From the NCBI RefSeq assembly GCF_008831285.2, contig NC_045142.1:27109876-27169875 (forward strand): a stretch of DNA of 60,000 nucleotides. Direction: 5' to 3'. The position numbers and the translations under genes are program-made. The stretch is from Nymphaea colorata. Lineage: Eukaryota; Streptophyta; Magnoliopsida; Nymphaeales; Nymphaeaceae. Below, piece after piece: positions 36,882-47,618 of the stretch. Under the pieces are notes generated by a model that was given only the letters and a program-made list of their open reading frames with translations, had not been told where the DNA came from and did no database searches. Position 1 is the first letter of the stretch. Each line of letters begins with the position of its first letter.

Positions 36882-37340
36882 TGTAAATCAGGCCCAAAGA
36901 AACAACCTCTTCAAGTAATATCAGCCTTGAAGCTTTCACCAACAAGTCAATCTCACAAACCCTCAAACAAGAGGTGAAGAAGAACTTAAATTAATCACAC
37001 AAAGAGATACAAGAAGTAGGCTAAAAAGCCATGCCTAAAACAATGGGAGAGCTGCCCTATTTATAGAGGAGAGGGCCAAAGAGAAGAAGGAGGAGGCAGT
37101 CCCAACGGCTAGAAATCTAGCCGTTGGGACTAGTCTCCCTCTATGAAAAATAGAAAAAGGAGAGGGATAAAAGGGGAAAACAGAAAATAATACATAAAGA
37201 AAGTGAAAATTACATAGGTGTCCTAAGTACCCAAAATATAAAATATATATATATATATATAAAGCATATATTAGATGACTAATATATGTGATATATATAA
37301 ATGTATATATGTATACATATGGGATACATACATTCTAACA
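36882..37340 (-). repeat. 3' LTR of element C
   Basis: 459 bp, TGTAAATC...CTAACA on the plus strand. It contains a TATA box on the minus strand (TATAAATAG, 37065-37057), a 34-bp palindrome upstream of it (37098-37131) and a TA microsatellite near 37241-37262. Confidence 0.95.
37098..37131. promoter_or_regulatory. 34-bp palindrome with two MSA-type MYB3R sites (3' LTR of C)
   Basis: The arms AGTCCCAACGGCTAGA and TCTAGCCGTTGGGACT are perfect reverse complements separated by AA. Each arm contains CCCAACGGCTA, which fits the plant mitosis-specific activator consensus YCYAACGGYYA at every position. It lies 33 bp upstream of the element's TATA box in the U3 region. A regulatory role is inferred from this match and the position. 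Confidence 0.7.
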
Positions 37341-37353
37341 CCCCCCCTCAAAC

Positions 37354-40300
37354 TTACGGTGTGATAACCGAAAGTTTGCCAAGGAGAAAATTAAATCTGG
37401 TAGCAGCGAGAGCTTTAGTGAAGAAATCGCCAAGTTGATACTCTGATTGGACATAGGAGAGATCTATGTTTTTCTGAAGGAACTCTTCACGAACATAATG
37501 GCAGTCCATTTCTATATGTTTTGTTCTTTCATGGAATGTGTGATTGCTAGCAATATAGATTGCACTTTTGTTGTCGCAACAAAGTTTGACAGGATTCGTA
37601 ATATGAATTCCCATATCTTTCAGTAAGCTTTTGAGCCACACTATCTCCATTGTTGTAGTTGCCATTGCTCGATATTCAGCTTCTGTTGATGATAGCGATA
37701 CCTTATTCTGTTTCTTGCATCGCCAGGAAATTAAGGAGTCACCTAAAAACACACAAAAACCAGTGGTGGAGTGCCTATTATTGGGATCTCCACCCCAATC
37801 AGCATCTGTATACGCAACTAATTCTAATATAAAAGAAGAAGACAGAAATAGTCCTTTGTTGATAGTGTTTTTCACATAACGGACAATCCGCATTGCCGCT
37901 CCCATATGTACTGAGGTGGGTCTTTGTTGAAATTGGCTTATCACATGCACAACATGAGCAATGTCAGGTCTGGTGATGGAGAGATAAGAGAGAGCGCCAA
38001 CTATTTGCCGAAAAGGAGTGAGATTCTCCAATATCTCTCCATCATCAATTTTCATTTTTACTCCCAGTGCTGCTGGAGTATCTACAACTTTGTCATCTGA
38101 GATACCTGTTCTGTCAACTAATTCACTAGCAAACTTCATTTGAGAAAGAAGATAACCTTGTTTGCTATAAGCAACTTCAATTCCAAGAAAATAAGTTAGT
38201 CTTCCCAAATCAGTCATTTGAAAACATTTGCTAAGAAAGTGTTTTACCTCTATAATCCTTTCATCATCACTCCCAGTAATAACCATATCATCAACATACA
38301 GTAATAAAACAATTACATCTACGGAGGTAGTTTTTACAAACATGGCAGTATCAGAGTAGCAAGATTTAAAACCTTGATTAAACATGACACTACTAAACTT
38401 GTCAAACCAGGCTTTGGGAGCTTGTTTTAAACCATAAAGAGCTTTCTTAAGGCGTAAAACTTTGTTTTGGGGTAGATCAAAACCAGGGGGAGCACTCATG
38501 AAAACTTCTTCTTGTAGGTGACCATTTAAGAAAGCATTTTTAACATCCATTTGAAAAATAGTCCAATGTTTAACAGAGGCAATGGCAATAAGGGTTCTAA
38601 CAGAAGTCATGCGAGCAACAAGAGCAAAGGTTTCTTCATAATCAATCCCATATTCTTGAGCATATCCCTTGGCAACAAGTCTGGCCTTATATCTTTCTAA
38701 GGTTCCATCACTTCTAGTTTTGATTTTATAGATCCATCTACAACCAATAGTCTTTTTCCCCGTTGGTAGAGGCACAATATCCCAAGTTTCATTGCTTTCA
38801 AGAGCTTTAAGCTCAAGATTCATGGCTTCAATCCAATTGGGATCTTCTTTAGCTTCAAGGTAAGAAGATGGCTCATGAAAAGAATGATGTGCCATAATAC
38901 AAGCTCGAAATTTTGGAGAAAAAGACTCATAAGAGACAAATCTTTGAGGAGGCCTAATGTGCCTTTGGGATCTCCTAGGAAGAGATTGATTAGTTTCTTG
39001 ATTTTGGGGGTCTCTTCTTCTATAAACTAAGATCTCTTTTGGAGGGATGATATGAGTAGAATTATCATTGTTGACTTCTTCAATTGGTACCTCTATACCT
39101 TTATCGGGTTCATCATCATCAATATCATCATCATCATCAATATCATTAGTCCAAAGAAAAGTATAATCTTCTAGTTTCTTGGGTTCATCTTTGAAACCAT
39201 CTTCATTTTCTAAAAAGATCACATTTCTAGAAACATAAACTTTATCTTTTTTAATATCATAACATCTATAACCCTTTTGAGTTTCGGAATACCCAATAAA
39301 AACACAACAAATAGCTTTGGAGGAAAGCTTATCGTCTTTGTCACTTAACACAAAACATTTGCAACCAAAGACTTTAAGTCTATTGTAATTAGGTTTAACA
39401 TGATGAAGTCTTTCAAAAGGACAAATATGTTTCAAAAGTTTGGTAGGCATTCTATTAATTAAATAGGTTGAAGTCAAAACAGCCTCGGCCCAAAAGTTTT
39501 TGGGAACATTTTTAGATAAAAGAAGGGCTCTAGTAGTTTCAATAATGTGCCTATGTTTACGTTCGGCCACTCCGTTTTGTTGTGGAGTGTTAGGACAAGA
39601 TCTTTGATGAACAATGCCTTTTTCTTTTTGAAATTGTTGAAATTCATTTGACATAAATTCTCCTCCCGAATCACTTCTAAAGATTTTGATATTTGAGCCA
39701 AATTGGGTATAGATCATGTTGTAGAAATTCTTAAAGTTTGTGAATACTTCCGATTTGTGCTTGAGAAAATAAACCCAAGTATGCCTAGAATAATCATCAA
39801 TAAAGATCACATAGTACAATAATCCTCCTTTTGACATAATAGGAGCGGGTCCCCACACATCCGAATGCACCAAATCAAAAGATTTTTGGGCAATAAAATT
39901 TCTATTATCAAAAGGTAAGACTTTCATTTTAGCCTTAATACAATCATTACAATCAAAGTTCTTTTGACAAAAATTCTCCATGAATGGAAGATGAGACATT
40001 TTTTCTATATTGGAATGTCCAAGTCTTTGATGCCAAGTTTGAATGTCACATTCTTTGGAGATATTGCAAGATGGTCTTGAAAGGTCCAAAAAGTCTATGT
40101 AGTAGAGATTATTTGTTCTAAAACCTTCCCCAATCATCTTCTTGGATATCCGATCCTGTATCAAACATTTGGATTGTGAGAAGATTACATCAAAACCAAG
40201 GTCGGCTATTTGAGAAACGGACAATAAATTTAAGTTTAATTTAGGAATATGTCTTACTTGAGGTACTTTTAAAATTTTGGATCCAAAAGCTAGGTCAAGG

Positions 40301-41445
40301 TTTCCAATAAAATCAATTTCAAGAGAGGTACCATCCGCCGTTTTCACAAAGGAATAAGAATCATTTTTAGTGCATTCGGTGAGAAGGGATTCATAAGGAG
40401 TCATATGAAAAGATGCACCCGAATCAATAATCCAAGAGTACTTACTTGAAGAAGTAGATGCCACGGTCGCTCCCAAAGTCGAAGGTGTGCTTCCTCCTTT
40501 TAGAAAAGGTTGAAGAGCACTTATGAGTTGCTCAAGTTGGAATGAACTTGCTTCTTTCTTCTCTTCTTGAATTTGAGCCGCAACATTGCTTCTTTTATCA
40601 AAAATTCTAAGTTTTGGACATCTTGGCTTGGTATGTCTTTCTTCTTGACAATGATAGCAAATAATTTTTCTCCTTGTTCCTTCATTTGTACGATTGAAGT
40701 GAGGAGGTCTATAAGGTCTCAAGTGGGCCCCCGGCCTAGATGTGGCAAGCACATTGTTGACTTTCTCTTTATCAAGACAAAGACGATTTTCCTCCATTTG
40801 AAGTTCCGCAATAGCCTCATTCATAGATGGTGTTTTAGAACGATGAAGTAAAGCGGTTTTGACACCATCAAATTCCGGTCTAAGACCTATGATAAACTTG
40901 TAAAACTTCTCACGTTGTATTTGCTTTTCTCTAAGAATAAGATCTTGTGTCCAATGTGGTTCAAAAATACTCAATTCATCATACAATTGATCCATTTCAG
41001 CCACATAATCTTTAATGGATCTATCTCCTTGTTGAAGATTGTGAATTTTGAGTTGAACATGATGCATATAAGCAACATCTCTCATGGTATGAGTTTTCTT
41101 TAGATATTCCCAAGCTTCTAGGGCAGAATTTAATTTAGAGATTTGCCCGCTAGTAGCATTGTCAACACAAGTCAAGATCCAAGTAATGATTTTGTGATGA
41201 CCAACACTCCATTCTTCCCATTTTTTGTTGTATTCAGCCATTACCTTCTTTTTTTCGGTTGCATCCAATTCCATAGCCCTTCCATCAACAACTTTCGTAA
41301 GGACTAGTTGTGGTTCAAGTTTTGTCCCATCAACTAGTCCCCAAAGGCTTTTACTACGAATAAAGTGTTCCATAGTTCTAGCCCATTGTATGTAATTTGT
41401 TGATGAGAGTTTGGGAAAAGGAAGAGAAGAGACTTTGTCATCCAT
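37354..41445 (-). CDS. Element C gag-pol polyprotein, intact
   Basis: A single frame of about 1363 codons from ATG 41445; the open frame extends a few codons upstream without an ATG. Order: gag with the N-terminal LSSTNYIQWARTMEHF block, a CX2CX4HX4C zinc knuckle (CYHCQEERHTKPRC, about 263-276), aspartic protease (IIDSGAS, catalytic Asp about 341), integrase (HQRLGH...CNDC zinc site, then HSDVWG, RSDSGGEF and NGVAERKH for the DDE triad), reverse transcriptase (YVDD at about 1050-1053), and RNase H (TDADWGG, STEAEYRA, CDNKSAI). Two departures from consensus are visible: the Gly usually before the knuckle His is Arg, and EETFALVARM has Leu where Pro is usual. No stop or frameshift was found, so a functional enzyme set is plausible but untested. 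Confidence 0.95.
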   Translation of the reverse strand: MDDKVSSLPFPKLSSTNYIQWARTMEHFIRSKSLWGLVDGTKLEPQLVLTKVVDGRAMELDATEKKKVMAEYNKKWEEWSVGHHKIITWILTCVDNATSGQISKLNSALEAWEYLKKTHTMRDVAYMHHVQLKIHNLQQGDRSIKDYVAEMDQLYDELSIFEPHWTQDLILREKQIQREKFYKFIIGLRPEFDGVKTALLHRSKTPSMNEAIAELQMEENRLCLDKEKVNNVLATSRPGAHLRPYRPPHFNRTNEGTRRKIICYHCQEERHTKPRCPKLRIFDKRSNVAAQIQEEKKEASSFQLEQLISALQPFLKGGSTPSTLGATVASTSSSKYSWIIDSGASFHMTPYESLLTECTKNDSYSFVKTADGTSLEIDFIGNLDLAFGSKILKVPQVRHIPKLNLNLLSVSQIADLGFDVIFSQSKCLIQDRISKKMIGEGFRTNNLYYIDFLDLSRPSCNISKECDIQTWHQRLGHSNIEKMSHLPFMENFCQKNFDCNDCIKAKMKVLPFDNRNFIAQKSFDLVHSDVWGPAPIMSKGGLLYYVIFIDDYSRHTWVYFLKHKSEVFTNFKNFYNMIYTQFGSNIKIFRSDSGGEFMSNEFQQFQKEKGIVHQRSCPNTPQQNGVAERKHRHIIETTRALLLSKNVPKNFWAEAVLTSTYLINRMPTKLLKHICPFERLHHVKPNYNRLKVFGCKCFVLSDKDDKLSSKAICCVFIGYSETQKGYRCYDIKKDKVYVSRNVIFLENEDGFKDEPKKLEDYTFLWTNDIDDDDDIDDDEPDKGIEVPIEEVNNDNSTHIIPPKEILVYRRRDPQNQETNQSLPRRSQRHIRPPQRFVSYESFSPKFRACIMAHHSFHEPSSYLEAKEDPNWIEAMNLELKALESNETWDIVPLPTGKKTIGCRWIYKIKTRSDGTLERYKARLVAKGYAQEYGIDYEETFALVARMTSVRTLIAIASVKHWTIFQMDVKNAFLNGHLQEEVFMSAPPGFDLPQNKVLRLKKALYGLKQAPKAWFDKFSSVMFNQGFKSCYSDTAMFVKTTSVDVIVLLLYVDDMVITGSDDERIIEVKHFLSKCFQMTDLGRLTYFLGIEVAYSKQGYLLSQMKFASELVDRTGISDDKVVDTPAALGVKMKIDDGEILENLTPFRQIVGALSYLSITRPDIAHVVHVISQFQQRPTSVHMGAAMRIVRYVKNTINKGLFLSSSFILELVAYTDADWGGDPNNRHSTTGFCVFLGDSLISWRCKKQNKVSLSSTEAEYRAMATTTMEIVWLKSLLKDMGIHITNPVKLCCDNKSAIYIASNHTFHERTKHIEMDCHYVREEFLQKNIDLSYVQSEYQLGDFFTKALAATRFNFLLGKLSVITP

Positions 41446-41773
41446 GGGCACAATCAACAAGGTAGATCCACTTACAAGTTATGAAGAAGATGGCAGCCAC
41501 GTGAAAAGAAGTCCACGGCAAGGATAAAAACTCAACAATGATAGAAACCAGTCACCCTTTCAACAGCCACGAGCTCACCACCAAGGGAGCTAGATTTTGT
41601 CAAGAAATCACCAAAAAGAAGCCAGCAAAAACACTCTTCTTCTTGTGTAAAACTGCAGCAAGCAATATCTCGAACACTTGGAGTGCTTCACAGCTCCAAC
41701 GCAAGAATAAAAACTGAACCTTCAATCTTGAATGGCAGCAAGACAAAGAGCCAAAGACGAGGCTCTGATACCA

Positions 41774-42234
41774 TGTAAATCAGGCCCAAAGAAACAACCT
41801 CTTCAAGTAATATCAGCCTTGAAGCTTTCACCAATAAGTCAATCTCACAAACCCTCAAACAAGAGCTGAAGAAGAACTTAAATTAATCACACAAAGAGAT
41901 ACAAGAAGTAGGCTAAAAAGCCATGCCTAAAACAATGGGAGAGCTGCCCTATTTATAGAGGAGAGGGCCAAAGAGAAGGAGGAGGAGGCAGTCCCAACGG
42001 CTAGAAATCTAGCCGTTGGGACTAGTCTCCCTCTATGAAAAATAGAAAAAGGAGAGGGATAAAAGGGGAAAACAGAAAATAATACATAAAGAAAGTGAAA
42101 ATTACATAGGTGTCCTAAGTACCCAAAATATAAAATATATATATATATATATATAAAGCATATATTAGATGACTAATATATGTGATATATATAAATGTAT
42201 ATATGTATACATATGGGATACATACATTCTAACA
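41774..42234 (-). repeat. 5' LTR of element C
   Basis: 461 bp, adjacent to the PBS at 41761-41773. It carries the second copy of the promoter palindrome at 41990-42023. Confidence 0.95.
41990..42023. promoter_or_regulatory. 34-bp palindrome with two MSA-type MYB3R sites (5' LTR of C)
   Basis: Identical to the palindrome at 37098-37131, and located in the LTR that would drive full-length transcription of element C. Confidence 0.7.
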
Positions 42235-42239
42235 GTATG

Positions 42240-43648
42240 GGACATTGTAGTCGTGGGTTTTTGGAAAAACTTGCATAAGATAATCTCATTCCAAAATCTA
42301 GTCTATCATTTGATTCCTATGACACAAATTGTTCTAGTTGCGAACTATGTAAGAGTCATATACTTCCTTTTCATAATATCAATAAAAGAGCTTTTAAACC
42401 TCTTGAGTTTGTCTATTCTGATGTATGAGGGCCAGCTCCCGTTGATTCTTTGTCTGGCTCTCGCTATTATGTTTTGTTCATAGATTCTTATTCTTGATAT
42501 ACTTGGATTCACTTCATGAAACAAAAATCAGAAGTGTTTAGGATCTTTCGAGAATTTCATGCCATGATCCAAACACAGTTTTCGTCTAAAGTTGTGCATT
42601 TCCATTGTGATGGTGGGGGAGAATATTTTTCACATGACTTTATTAACTTTTTACGAGAAAATTGGATAACTCGACAGATTTCATGCCCATACACCCCACA
42701 ACAAAAATGGTGTAGCTGAACGGAAAGATCGTCACATCGTGAAAAGTGTTATGAGTATGATGCATAATAGTAATACTCCTATTACTCTATGGACGGAGGC
42801 TTTTCACACCGCTATACATATAATAAATCGTCTGCCCATGACAATTTTGGATTCAAATCTTCTTACTTCACTCTTTTTGGTCGAAATCCAAACTATAATG
42901 ATTTAAGGGTTTTCGGATGTGTGTGCTATGTTCGCATTGACTCATCACTGAGAAATAAGTTTCAGAGTACAGCAGTGCAGTGCAGGTTCGTTGGCTATGC
43001 AGATGAATACAAAGGTTTCAGATGTTATGACCCTACAGCCAGATGCATCAAATGATCAAAGTATCAAGAAATGTTGTGTTTGATGAACACAACTTTAACA
43101 TTTCTACTGAGAATTCTCAACCCGTGGAATCATATGATCCTTGGGTAAGTGCTGACTTATTTGCAGGAGGCAGTCTAGAATCTCATCCACATGATGAGAT
43201 AGGATCTTCATATATCACACAAACAGAAGGAAACAAAAAAACTTGTTCCAGCTATGAAAGAAGGAGAAAACAATGCTTCATGTCGATTTTCAGGACAAGT
43301 TTATACTCGTCAGAAAAGAAGGAGAGATGACAATCCCACCTCTTCCCATGTTGAAGTCTATGATCAGCTTGTTAGAAGATCTGTGCGAGTGCGATACCCC
43401 ATTCATAGATGGGTAAGTTATGATAATCTTTCCTTAGATTTTCAGCTTTTTATGTCTCAAGTTATAAAACAAGATGAACCTACTTCTTTTGAGGAAGCAT
43501 CCAAGTCGTTGCATTGGATCAAGGCAATGAATGAAGAAATAGATGCATTACATGAATGTGGGACATGAAAAGTTGTTCCTAGACCCAAAGAAAAGAATGT
43601 AGTAGGATCGAAATGGATTATAAAGTTAAATATAAACCTGATGGCAGT
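42240..43648 (+). pseudogene. Element A integrase and truncated reverse transcriptase (broken)
   Basis: Resumes exactly where element C interrupted element A, with the H/C-rich gag-pre-integrase segment (GHCSRGFLEK, then CSSC...CKSH-like residues). The integrase core follows, with a stop where DVWG is expected and a second stop shortly after. The catalytic region reads FHCDGGGEYF, then a frameshift in the PQQNGVAE segment (about 42708). The linker YDQLVRRSVRVRYPIHRW and the first RT block (AMNEEIDALHECGT, stop, VGSKWI) come next. Sequence ends after PDGS at the left edge of element D. Confidence 0.85.
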
Positions 43649-43837
43649 TGTTAAAGTTCTTTTTAGAGTCAATTTGAGGCTTTCTGTAAAGAAAGTGGAC
43701 TGGGGACTACTTATTGTTTTCTTATATTTTAGTGGACTGAAATTGTAAATATGTAGTCTTTACCCTAATCTCTTTTAACCTGAGATTAGGGTTACGTGAT
43801 CAATAACAGAAACGACTCTCTCTTTCTGATTACGACA
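43649..43837 (+). repeat. 5' LTR of element D
   Basis: 189 bp from TGTTAAAG to GACA, directly before the PBS. It includes a perfect 11-bp stem (ACCCTAATCTC at 43762-43772, GAGATTAGGGT at 43782-43792) with a 9-nt loop. The left edge is inferred from the TG terminus and the abrupt end of element A coding sense. Confidence 0.8.
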
Positions 43838-44649
43838 TGGTATCAGAGCCTCCATCGCGCGACAGTCAAGTAAGTTTTCCGGCGACTTCTTCTTCTTCTC
43901 CGACGACTTTTGCCTCCGGCGGCTTCTTTTTCTTTCCTCTTCTCATCGCCCATCTTTATTTCTTCTTACCCACCAACAGGGAGGCGGTAAAGAAATAAAG
44001 TTTGGATGTGCTGCGTGGAGTAGGACTGATCACGCCTATGTGGAAGGCGTGATCAGATCCTTAAGTGGATCTCGTGGCTGCTGTTTGATAGAGGAAAAAC
44101 AGATCGTGTGGAGCAGATCTGTTTTTTTTATGATGTTTGAGGCGTGATGAACGTGGATTTTTTTTTTTGGAGTGGATGATGTTCTACCGATGGTGTGTGA
44201 GGAGACTGAAAACAACAACAGTTTCAGTTTTATGAAGGTGTAAACCATCGGCAGAAAGCAGAATTTGTGTGGACAGTGTGTGAGGAAACTGAAAACAGCA
44301 GCTGTTTCAGTTTCTGATGGTGTAAACAGTTGACAGATAGCAGCAGAAACTGGAAATCAATAGCAGTCGACCAAAAATAACAAAAAAAAGTATTATGTAA
44401 TCTATCTTCTACTTTCTGTTATGCTGTTCAGACGTGGGTAGTTCCTATGATTACAAATTTGTTTTGCTATCCATCATGCTACTCTGTTATGTTGTTTAGA
44501 TGTGGGCAGTTCCTGTGATTACAGATTTGTTTTGCTATCTATCATGTGATACCTGTATGATCTTTGAGGATACTAGAAATATATTTCTCTTCGGTATTTG
44601 ACTGTTGCATCCTTACTATCATGTGTCAGTTTTTTTTCTGTTTCCTACT

Positions 44650-47347
44650 ATGGCTGAAGAAAGTTCTAATGAATATAAGATGACTGATAACTCCTTTTCG
44701 TATGGAACCACAATCAAACTTGTTGGTTCAAATTATGAAATCTGGTCCAGGGTATTTATGATGTCTGTGGCTGGTCATAGAAAGAAATATATTATTGAAG
44801 AAGATGAACCCCTTGAGAAAAAAGGGAAATATGCTGCGTGGGATGAAGATAATAACATTGTAATGGCATGGATTATGAACAGTGTAGAGTCCCGTATAGC
44901 TTCAACAATTGCATACTACACCAAAGCTAAAGATATGTGGTCTTTCCTGAAGAAGTCGTATTCTCATCCTACTAATGTTATTAAAATTTTACAATTGGAA
45001 GAGGAGCATTGTAACATACGGCAATGAGATCAAGATCTGCCACAATATTTTGCTACATTGACAGCTGCATATGAACGGTTAAAAGCTCTTCACCCACCTT
45101 TCAAGCACTGTTATGCATCACATTTTGAAACTGGTATGGTAGCAAAGTTTCTTTCTGGGTTATCTTCGGAGTATTTTGTGGCGAAGTCTCAAATTCTCAC
45201 AGGCAGTGACCTCCCAGACTTCGCAGATACTTAGGCTGAGTCGTCTTGCAGTCACTCTTACTTAGCCTATGCATGACACCCCAGTCTTTGCACTTGTGAT
45301 GTCAGGAGGACGTAGCCATAGTTCTTTTGTTGGAACTAGGGGACGTGGTGCAAGACGTGGGAGATTTCAGTGCTCTTATTGTGGTAAATTAGGGCATCTA
45401 GAGGACCGATGTTGGGACAAGCATCCTCATTTCCGTTCTGCTGGTCCACCAGGACGTGGTGGAGGGAGAACGAGTACAGGAAAAGGGTCTTCTTCTTCTA
45501 CTGCAACTTCCTCATAGGCTACAGCTTCTATGGTTGAGTCTCCTACCTGTTCTCCATCGTATTCACTCAGCTTAAGCAAGGAAGAATATGAGCCGGTTCT
45601 AGCTCAGAGGTCTACCCCTGCTTCGACCAACACAGCTGCAATAGATTCGGCTTTCTCTTTTGGTGCCCCTACCAGTGACCCAGGTATGATATGGATGTTT
45701 GACTCAGGAGCATCCAGGAATGTTGTAATCAGCCACAGATGTTTTTATCGTTCACCAGGTTCACTACACCACAACACGTCAGGTTGGCTGATGGCAAGTT
45801 GTCCCCTATCTTGGGCAGCGGTGATATCTACCTCACACCTTTTGGCACCATTACACATGTGCTATATGCTCCTCGATTTCCTGTTAACCTGCTATCTGTT
45901 AAGCAATTGGCTAGAGATTTACAGTGCAGAGTCATTTTTTATTCTGGTTCATGTTCTTTTCAGGACTTACAAACTGGAAAGATGATTGGTGGCGACCATG
46001 AACGCGAGGGGCTTTATTTCCTTTCTGTCCCTATAGATGTTGCTGCATCCTTTTTCACATCGAAGCCTTCTCCTTTGCAGTGGCATCTCAGACTGGGTCA
46101 TCTATCTGTGTCCAAGCTTCGTCGCATCTTTCCAGATATTTTTGCATCAGAGTCTTTCTTATGTGATGCATGCCAGTTAGGCAAGCATACACGTAGTAGT
46201 TTCCTTTCGAGTTAGAGTCCATTGAGTCAAAGTCCGTTTGATCTTCTTCATGTTGATGTTTAGGGTCCAAGTAAAGTTTCCTTTCGTTCACGTTTCTGGT
46301 ATTACCTTGTTCTGGTTAATGATTTCACTAGAGTGAGTTGGGTATTTTTGTTACGAGACAGGTTTGAAGTCATTTGTATCCTTCAAAAATTTGTCAATGA
46401 AATAAAAACTCAGTTTGGTGTTACTGTAAAAAATATTCGCACTGATAATGCTATTGAATTTAAATCTTCAGTTCTACTTCAATTTTATGCCACTCATGGG
46501 ATTCGACCACAATATACATGTCCCCACACATCCCAACAAAATGGTGTTGCTGAACGTAAACATCGACAACTTCTAAATGTGGCCCGCACCCTCATGTTGC
46601 ATACTCATATGCCTGCCTACTTTTGGGGTGATGCCATTCTTACCGCTTGCTACCTCACCAATAGATTGCCCTCGTCTACCATCCAAGAACGCATCCCCAT
46701 TCAAATACTATATTCAGATCGACCATTATTTCATATACTTCCCAAAGTATTTGGATGCACTTGCTTTGCACATATCTTGGGCTCAAACAAAAACAAACTT
46801 GCTGCCCAAGCTGTCAAATGTGTGTTCATTGGATATTCTACCAATCAAAAAGGCTATCGTTGCTTTGATCTCCATAACAAGAAAGAGATTGTCAGTGTGG
46901 ATGTTACATTCTTTGATTCCCGTCCTTATTTTTTCGCTCCAAGTACCACTGTGTCTGAGCTTCTCGTGTCTGTTCCTCTTCCTATTCTCCCAATCACTTG
47001 AGTCTATCCCGTCCTCTCAACCACTGTCAGGTGATCGTTTTCTTGATCCTCCACTAGTCTATGCTCGACATCAAGGTCCCTCTTCAAACCGTCCACCAGA
47101 ATCTTCTCATGAGGTAAGTTCCTATGATAAGACTGACTCAGGAAGGAATGATGACTATTCTGTAGATGATCTACCTACTGCTATTTGCAAGGGCCAAAGA
47201 CAGTGCACAAGGCATCCGATTTCTAACTCGGTTTCTATGGACCATTTGAGCACAAGTTTGGTGTAGTTTGATCGAGCTATGGCTAGTCACACTATTCCGA
47301 CCTCTCACCACCAAGCCTTATTAGATTCACGATGGAAGCATGCTATG
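44650..47347 (+). pseudogene. Element D gag, protease and integrase (broken)
   Basis: Gag starts at ATG 44650 and reads to a TGA at 45025-45027, with further stops near 45230-45270. The zinc knuckle (CSYCGKLGHLEDRC) is at about 45380-45420, the protease site (MFDSGASRN) near 45700. After a frameshift the block VRLADGKLSPILGSGD leads into the gag-pre-integrase region (HLRLGHLSVSKL, CDACQLGKH). The integrase core (RTDNAIEF, NGVAERKHRQLL) is partly open (46333-47001). The linker ends near 47340 (SRWKHAM), where element E is inserted. Confidence 0.88.
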
Positions 47348-47605
47348 TGTTGAAGTATGTTAGATGGGTCTCGGGACCGGGTCCGGATCCGGATCCGATC
47401 CAGCTTGTAGCTCTTGTTGGGCATTATTTAAGTCGTGTAACCCTAATCCTTAAGGTGTGAATGAAAGACTAAGGAGAGAGAGAGAGTCTGGCGGCTAGTG
47501 GGCACCGGCTCCTCCTCATTCGTGGTTTTTTTCCCTCTTGTTGAGGGTTTTCCACGTTACATCGTGATCGTTGTTTCTCTTCCTCTTCTTGTTCGTGTTT
47601 CTACA
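47348..47605 (+). repeat. 5' LTR of element E
   Basis: 258 bp, TGTTGAAG...TTCTACA. It contains a GC-rich run of overlapping GGATCC/CCGG palindromes (about 47376-47400) and a GA tract (about 47473-47487). Confidence 0.95.
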
Positions 47606-47618
47606 TGGTATCAGAGCC

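Larger units (their letters stand above)
36882..42234 (-). mobile_element. Copia element C, full-length and apparently intact
   Basis: A minus-strand LTR retrotransposon of 5353 bp in element A, flanked by the target duplication GTATG (36877-36881 and 42235-42239). In the minus sense it has a 5' LTR (42234-41774), a PBS (TGGTATCAGAGCC, 41773-41761), one long open polyprotein, a purine-rich PPT (about 37350-37341) and a 3' LTR (37340-36882). The LTRs differ by three substitutions and one AT-repeat unit over about 460 bp. Intact coding capacity plus young LTRs make it a candidate autonomous element. Confidence 0.95.
29520..43648 (+). mobile_element. Copia element A, degenerate host of the nested stack
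   Basis: A plus-strand Ty1-copia element whose sequence lies in three blocks: 29520-30829, 36159-36881 and 42240-43648. They are separated by insertions of elements B and C, and the right side is cut off by element D within the reverse transcriptase. The 5' LTR is followed by a PBS (TGGTATCAGAGC, 29863-29874) complementary to initiator Met-tRNA. Removing B and C rejoins gag, zinc knuckle, protease and integrase in the order seen in element G, which is a close relative. The RT active site, RNase H, polypurine tract and 3' LTR are missing. Confidence 0.85.
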
